Positions 39,652 through 44,299 of a stretch of 44,299 bases of DNA are shown piece after piece; positions within the stretch are counted from its first letter, which is position 1, and the number at the start of each line of letters is the position of its first letter. The notes under the pieces were generated by a model. The model ran no database searches. It was not told the DNA's origin and worked only from the letters and a program-made list of their open reading frames with translations. The DNA lies in contig CALGNN010000163.1 of the NCBI GenBank assembly GCA_937961455.1, forward strand, positions 1 through 44,299, written 5' to 3'. This DNA comes from an uncultured Saprospiraceae bacterium. GTDB lineage: Bacteria; Bacteroidota; Bacteroidia; Chitinophagales; Saprospiraceae. Made by a program: the position numbers and the translations under genes.

Positions 39652-40329
39652 ATGGAAAGAAAATTCATCCTTGCACCTTCAATTTTAGCAGCTGATTTTG
39701 GCCAGCTAAATCAGGAAATAGACATGATAAATCAATCGGAAGCTGAATGGCTCCATGTTGATGTGATGGACGGCCATTTTGTTCCAAATTTAAGTTTTGG
39801 AATTCCTTTGGTCAAATCCATGGCTAAGGCTTCCAATAAATTGGTAGACGTTCATTTGATGATCTCAAACCCTGAATCATACATTCATAAATATCATGAA
39901 GCAGGAGCAGAAATGCTGACCTTCCATTATGAAGCGACTGACCATGTGCACAGTCTTGCACAACAAATTAGAGCCATGGGTGCAAAGGCAGGATGTGCCA
40001 TTAATCCTCATACGCCCGTTGAACTTTTATTTGATGTGCTAGAGGATCTAGATATGGTTTGTATCATGTCCGTTAATCCCGGTTTTGGTGGTCAAAAATT
40101 TATTTATCGAACGCTTAATAAGATCACAAGATTAAGGAATGAAATTGATCAGAGAAATTTGTCGACCTTGATAGAAATTGATGGTGGAGTCGGTCTTCAC
40201 AATGCCGAAAAAATACTGCAAGCAGGAGCACATGTTTTAGTTGCAGGTTCTGCAGTATTTAAGTCAGATGATCCCATCGCGACAATTCGAAAGTTTAAGG
40301 AAATTGAAAAAAATAGCTACACCGTTTAA
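39652..40329 (+). CDS. rpe: Ribulose-phosphate 3-epimerase
   Basis: A 225-residue TIM-barrel enzyme converting ribulose 5-phosphate to xylulose 5-phosphate in the pentose phosphate pathway. The sequence begins LAPSILAADFGQLNQEI and shows WLHVDVMDGHFVPNLSFG (metal-binding His and Asp), LVDVHLMISNPESYI, MLTFHYEAT, GCAINPHTP, MVCIMSVNPGFGGQKFI (the phosphate-loop motif VNPGFGGQ) and LIEIDGGVGLHNA with the second catalytic Asp, then LVAGSAVF. All family landmarks and normal length are present. It follows the exonuclease gene directly, and the TonB receptor gene starts 19 bases after it. Confidence 0.98.
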   Translation: MERKFILAPSILAADFGQLNQEIDMINQSEAEWLHVDVMDGHFVPNLSFGIPLVKSMAKASNKLVDVHLMISNPESYIHKYHEAGAEMLTFHYEATDHVHSLAQQIRAMGAKAGCAINPHTPVELLFDVLEDLDMVCIMSVNPGFGGQKFIYRTLNKITRLRNEIDQRNLSTLIEIDGGVGLHNAEKILQAGAHVLVAGSAVFKSDDPIATIRKFKEIEKNSYTV

Positions 40330-40348
40330 TGCGTTATAGTACGGTTAT

Positions 40349-42880
40349 ATGAGAGTATTCCATAAATTAATGTGGCTGTGTGTATTATTTGCAAGCCTCA
40401 ATGTTTCTGCCCAAAAAAATAACTGCACCCTCAGTGGTACAGTCATCGATGGAGTCAGCGGAACAGCCATAGAATTCGTCACGGTATTTATAGAAGATAC
40501 CAATATTGCTACGGAGACAAATGCAAGCGGATTTTACGAATTAAAAATTCCAGCTAATAAAGATCATACCATTGTATTTACCAGAATAGGCTATAAGCGA
40601 TCTGCTACCAATATCGCACCTGCTGAAAGTGGATCCGTTCGCAATTTGGATGTTAGTTTGGTTCCTTCTGATGCGGATCTAGAAGTTGTAGTAAAGGAAA
40701 GCGTCGTCAAAGAAGGAGGGATGATCAGAGAGGAGGTAGAGCAATTAAAATTAATTCCAACAACCACGGGAAATTTTGAAAGTGTCTTGCCACATATTGC
40801 ATTGGGAACCTCTGGAGGAACCGGCGGTGAGCTGAGTTCGCAATATAATGTGAGGGGAGGAAATTATGATGAGAATCTCGTTTATGTAAATGATTTTGAA
40901 ATTTATCGACCACAACTTATTAGTACCGGTCAGCAAGAAGGCTTAAGTTTTCCAAATATTGATCTCATCAAAGACCTTTCATTTTCTTCGGGAGGTTTTG
41001 ATGCAAAGTATGGAGACAAACTCTCTTCTGTTTTAGACATCAAATATAAGCTCCCAGAAAATTTTCAAGCCTCCATTGGATTTAGTCTCTTAGGAGCCAG
41101 TGCGCATATTGAAGGATCAAAACCTTTAGATGAATATCGAAGGTTTCGTTATTTATTAGGAGCAAGATATAAGACCACAAATTATCTGCTCAATTCATTA
41201 GACGTAAAAGGAGAATACACACCTAGATTTTCTGACATACAAGGATATTTTAGTTATGATCTGAGTAGAGATTGGCAGCTTGGATTATTGCTAAACTATA
41301 ATCAAGCGGTCTATGATTTTATACCTCAAGAGAGCTCATCAGCCTTTGGCTTAATAGATAATGCCTTAAGATTGAGTTCTGTTTTTGAAGGCGCTGAAAA
41401 AGATGAGTTTACCACTGCCATGGGTGGACTTTCCCTTACCTATCTGCCAGATCGAGAGGCCAATCCTTATTATTTGAAATTCCTTCTATCCGATTATCGC
41501 TCTGAAGAGAATGAAAGCTTTGACATACTAGGATTTTACCGATTGGCCCAAATAGAAACCAGCCTAGGAAGTGACAATGCGGGAGATGAGGTGTTTTTAT
41601 TAGGGGCGGGTATTCAGCATGAGTATACAAGAAATTTCTTAGTGACCAATGTGGCCAGTTTTCAACACAAAGGCGGTATTGAGTTTAATAATTTTAATCA
41701 AGATGATACTAAGGAGTTATCCCATTTTGTCCAGTGGGGAGTAGGAGTGAAGCACGAATACATTTATGATAAAATAAATGAATGGGAGCGATTAGATAGC
41801 GCAGGATATTCATTGCCATTTGATCCTTTCATTGTGAATCTAGTGAGAAGTCTCAAGACACAAAATGAAATTGCATCCTTGCGATTCTCAGCTTATGTTC
41901 AAGATAGTTGGTCAAAAATGGTCAAAGGCAAAAGTGAAATGAAATTCACTGCTGGTCTTAGAGCGCAGCATTGGACCTTGAATGATGAAACATTGATCAG
42001 TCCGAGATTTCAATTTTTATACAAACCCTTAGGAGAAAATAAAAAAGATATTTCCTATCGATTTGCAGCAGGATATTATCAGCAGGCTGCTTTTTATCGT
42101 GAAATGAGAAATGCAGATGGCTTTGTGAATACACAATTAAGCGCACAGAAATCACTGCACTTTGTAGGAGGCTATACTTTAGATTTTATTGGAAAATCTA
42201 ATACCAAATATCGATTGATCATGGAAGCCTATTATAAGCAGTTATGGGACTTAGTGAGCTATGAAGTGGATAATGTTAGAATTCGTTATTCAGGTCAAAA
42301 TGATTCTAAAGGTTATGTGACAGGGCTAGATATTCGACTGAATGGAGAGTTTGTCCCAGGGGTTGAATCTTGGATCAATCTGGGCTTCCTAAGAGCGCGC
42401 GAGAGTTTGTATGGCGTTACGCATATGCGAAGAGATTTAGGAGATCCGGAAGCTAGAGTAGTTAAAGATGTGGCACGTCCTACAGATCGACTTTATACCT
42501 TATCAGTGTTCTTCCAAGATTACTTTCCGAGGAATGAAAATTTTAAGGCGCACTTAAATCTTAGCTTAGGATCAGGGCTGCCATTTGGCTTGAAAGATAA
42601 TAATGAAGTATTCCGTAATACTTATCGCTACAGACCTTATCAGCGAGTAGATATTGGCTTTTCATATCAATTGTGGAATGAAGAACGCAAAGCGACGAGG
42701 CCCAATCATTTCTTAAGTTTTACGAGAAATTCGTGGGTAAGTCTGGAGGTCTTAAATATTTTAGATATCCGAAATGAGGCTTCAAATACTTGGATAAAGT
42801 CTGTTTTCAACGTACAGTATGCCATTCCAAATTACTTAACAGGAAGAAGAATTAATTTAAGATTTAAATTCGATTTTTAA
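40349..42880 (+). CDS. TonB-dependent receptor with carboxypeptidase-like regulatory domain
   Basis: An 843-residue outer-membrane receptor: signal peptide (KLMWLCVLFASLNVSAQ, residues 6-22), carboxypeptidase-like beta-sandwich (about 25-110, CTLSGTVIDGVSGTAIEFVT and TNASGFYELKIPA), plug domain (about 130-235, with QYNVRGGNYDENLVYVNDFE and SGGFDAKYGDKLSSVLDIKY), and a long barrel ending INLRFKFDF. It differs from the receptor at 6430-8760 in length and plug sequence and has no DUF4249 or SusD partner, so the import substrate cannot be inferred. Such partnerless receptors close to housekeeping genes are common in Bacteroidota. It may be read from the upstream rpe message or from its own weak promoter. 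Confidence 0.92.
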   Translation: MRVFHKLMWLCVLFASLNVSAQKNNCTLSGTVIDGVSGTAIEFVTVFIEDTNIATETNASGFYELKIPANKDHTIVFTRIGYKRSATNIAPAESGSVRNLDVSLVPSDADLEVVVKESVVKEGGMIREEVEQLKLIPTTTGNFESVLPHIALGTSGGTGGELSSQYNVRGGNYDENLVYVNDFEIYRPQLISTGQQEGLSFPNIDLIKDLSFSSGGFDAKYGDKLSSVLDIKYKLPENFQASIGFSLLGASAHIEGSKPLDEYRRFRYLLGARYKTTNYLLNSLDVKGEYTPRFSDIQGYFSYDLSRDWQLGLLLNYNQAVYDFIPQESSSAFGLIDNALRLSSVFEGAEKDEFTTAMGGLSLTYLPDREANPYYLKFLLSDYRSEENESFDILGFYRLAQIETSLGSDNAGDEVFLLGAGIQHEYTRNFLVTNVASFQHKGGIEFNNFNQDDTKELSHFVQWGVGVKHEYIYDKINEWERLDSAGYSLPFDPFIVNLVRSLKTQNEIASLRFSAYVQDSWSKMVKGKSEMKFTAGLRAQHWTLNDETLISPRFQFLYKPLGENKKDISYRFAAGYYQQAAFYREMRNADGFVNTQLSAQKSLHFVGGYTLDFIGKSNTKYRLIMEAYYKQLWDLVSYEVDNVRIRYSGQNDSKGYVTGLDIRLNGEFVPGVESWINLGFLRARESLYGVTHMRRDLGDPEARVVKDVARPTDRLYTLSVFFQDYFPRNENFKAHLNLSLGSGLPFGLKDNNEVFRNTYRYRPYQRVDIGFSYQLWNEERKATRPNHFLSFTRNSWVSLEVLNILDIRNEASNTWIKSVFNVQYAIPNYLTGRRINLRFKFDF

Positions 42881-42944
42881 ATTCTATGAATGATTCAATA
42901 TCTTTCCTTAGCTTTAAGAAGCAATAACCAGAAAAATCTAAATT

Positions 42945-43829
42945 TTGTCCGACTCATCAAGCATTCAATGGGCTGAAGTCTTTTCGTTTAAATCAATACT
43001 CTTTCTAATCCTTGGGACCCTCTTTGCAGTAATTGCTATTAAGGGATTCATGATACCCAATCATTTTTTAGATGGAGGATGTATCGGAATGGCTATTTTA
43101 ATACACGAAATATTCCATATAGATATCAGCCTACCTTTACTGTTATTAAACATTCCCTTTATTTTTCTAGGGTATAAAAAAATTGGCAAAACGTTTGCGG
43201 TCCAATCTACCATTGCCGTGCTTTTGACCATTTTATTTTTGAATGTCATCAACATACCTACCATTACGACGGATAAAATATTGATCGCCGTTTTTGGGGG
43301 CGTTTTTATTGGACTTGGAATTGGTTTTGTGATTAGAGCTGGAGGGGTTATTGATGGTCTTGAGGTAGTAGCTGATTATACCCATAAGAAGGCTGGATTA
43401 TCGACAGGCGAAATCATCTTAGCTATAAATACCGCCATATTTTTAACAGCTGCTTTCATCTTAGGAATAGAGAAAGCGATGTATTCCATTTTAACCTACT
43501 TTACAGCCATCCAAGTTTCAAAATATGTAGTGGATGGTTTTGAAGAATATACCGCTCTTACTATTGTTTCTTCTATGTCAGAAGAAGTTAAATCAATTAT
43601 CGTTAATGATTTTTCCAAAGCGATAAGTGTCTACAAAGGAGAGCGAGGGTACTTGCCAGGATCGTTTGAGATTGCAGAAGACTGCGATATCATTGTTGCG
43701 GTTGCAACAAGGTTGGAGCTTTTTAAATTGAAGAAAGCGATATTTAAACTAGACCCCAAAGCTTTTTTATATGTTCAATCCATTAAAGAAGTTAGAGGAG
43801 GTCTTGTAAAAAGAATTAGAAACCACTAG
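42945..43829 (+). CDS. YitT-family membrane protein (DUF161 + DUF2179)
   Basis: A 294-residue protein with the architecture of the YitT family: five or six membrane helices in residues 15-185 (ILFLILGTLFAVIAIKGFMI, SLPLLLLNIPFIFLGY, AVLLTILFLNVI, IGLGIGFVIRAGGVIDGLEV, IILAINTAIFLTAAFILG) including the conserved GGxxDGLEVVA loop, and a cytoplasmic DUF2179 domain near 200-285 (AISVYKGERGYLPGSFEIAE, IIVAVATRLELFKLKKAI). The function is unknown; transport has been suggested for the family. The start is given as TTG at 42945, since no in-frame ATG precedes the first helix, although TAAATTTTG covering it also resembles a -7 element, so a later non-ATG start is possible. Confidence 0.9.
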   Translation: MSDSSSIQWAEVFSFKSILFLILGTLFAVIAIKGFMIPNHFLDGGCIGMAILIHEIFHIDISLPLLLLNIPFIFLGYKKIGKTFAVQSTIAVLLTILFLNVINIPTITTDKILIAVFGGVFIGLGIGFVIRAGGVIDGLEVVADYTHKKAGLSTGEIILAINTAIFLTAAFILGIEKAMYSILTYFTAIQVSKYVVDGFEEYTALTIVSSMSEEVKSIIVNDFSKAISVYKGERGYLPGSFEIAEDCDIIVAVATRLELFKLKKAIFKLDPKAFLYVQSIKEVRGGLVKRIRNH

Positions 43830-43838
43830 GACTTTGCT

Positions 43839-44299
43839 ATGCCATCAAAATTTGATAAAATTTACACAGAGGTTGTAGGAATTCTGAATACCAAAATTTC
43901 GGAGGATCTGAGTTATCATAGCACAGCACATACGCTTTATGTTTTAGATAAAGCCATGTACATTGCAGAGAAAACTGGAGTTACAAAAAAGGAATTATTC
44001 TTAATCAAACTCGCAGCACTTTACCACGATATCGGATTTATAAATGGTATTGAAAATCATGAAAAGGAAAGCTGTAAAATCGCCAAAAGGTCTTTAAAGA
44101 AATTTGGGATATCAAAGACTGATATTGATAAAATATTGGGCATGATCATGGCGACGCAAATTCCTCAATCACCCAAAACGATGCTAGAGAAAATTGTGGC
44201 GGATGCAGATTTAGAATATCTAGGAACTAAAAATTTTAAAGCTTTTGCTGATCTGCTTTTTAAAGAGAAAAAATTTCAAGATAAGAAGCTGACGAGAAG
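43839..44299 (+). CDS. HD-domain phosphohydrolase, N-terminal part (window edge)
   Basis: The frame from ATG 43839 runs off the window after 153 codons. The residues YHSTAHTLYVLDKAMYIAEK and LAALYHDIGFINGIENHEKE form an HD domain: the first His in HT, then the paired HD and downstream His, with VADADLEYLG as the last Asp of the metal site. HD proteins cleave phosphate esters such as (p)ppGpp or nucleotides; in Bacteroidota this short type is sometimes joined to an adenylate cyclase-like or other signalling domain, which would lie beyond the edge. It begins 9 bases after the YitT gene, so the two probably share a transcript. Confidence 0.8.
   Translation, partial: MPSKFDKIYTEVVGILNTKISEDLSYHSTAHTLYVLDKAMYIAEKTGVTKKELFLIKLAALYHDIGFINGIENHEKESCKIAKRSLKKFGISKTDIDKILGMIMATQIPQSPKTMLEKIVADADLEYLGTKNFKAFADLLFKEKKFQDKKLTR

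Overview
The window looks like a chromosomal piece of a Bacteroidota genome. I infer a Saprospiria- or Lewinella-like marine or environmental member from the gene content; no taxonomic marker gene is present. The grounds are AT-rich DNA, Bacteroidota-type promoters (TTTG or TTG, about 20 bp, then TAnnTTTG), almost no Shine-Dalgarno sites, TonB-dependent receptors with carboxypeptidase-like N-terminal domains, a DUF4249 lipoprotein, SprB-type repeats and a type IX secretion (T9SS) C-terminal domain. No rRNA, tRNA, CRISPR array, prophage or insertion sequence was found.

Layout. 1-1.9 kb (minus): a methionine operon, metY then metX (cut by the window edge), behind a SAM-I-type riboswitch with its own promoter. 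2.3-5.1 kb (plus): a tight molybdenum cofactor operon (moaC, a MobB-like/MobA fusion, a MocA-like cytidylyltransferase, moaD, moaE), followed by a 2TM protein. 5.6-8.8 kb (minus): a DUF4249 lipoprotein and TonB-receptor pair. 8.9-10.2 kb: a divergent HPF/RaiA-like protein and a LuxR-type regulator, diverging around a region rich in inverted repeats. 10.4-19.1 kb: a giant secreted repeat protein (about 2900 aa) with thirteen 90-aa repeats, two of them carrying a whole extra domain in the same loop, and SprB-like repeats near the C terminus. 19.6-24.0 kb: a signalling cluster (receiver-coiled coil-HTH, Rcp1-like receiver, multi-PAS histidine kinase). 24.2-26.4 kb: a T9SS-exported protein with four glycogen-binding-like E-set modules. 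26.6-28.2 kb: hpaH- and hpaI-like genes of an aromatic meta-cleavage route. 28.2-34.1 kb: an MDR-family reductase, an orphan P-loop protein, a frameshifted M43 metalloprotease and a group II PLP decarboxylase. 34.2-37.7 kb: an ECF sigma factor overlapping a protein that joins an inner-membrane helix to an outer-membrane barrel, then a lipoprotein. 37.8-44.3 kb: a coiled-coil membrane protein, a DEDDy exonuclease, rpe, a second TonB receptor, a YitT-family protein and a truncated HD-domain gene.

The two best candidates for undescribed biology are (a) the giant protein, which appears to be a modular scaffold whose repeats accept payload domains at one conserved loop, and (b) the ECF sigma factor with a single-chain inner-membrane/outer-membrane partner and a lipoprotein, which could be a TonB-independent trans-envelope signalling system. 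All functions are read from sequence by eye; no searches were run.
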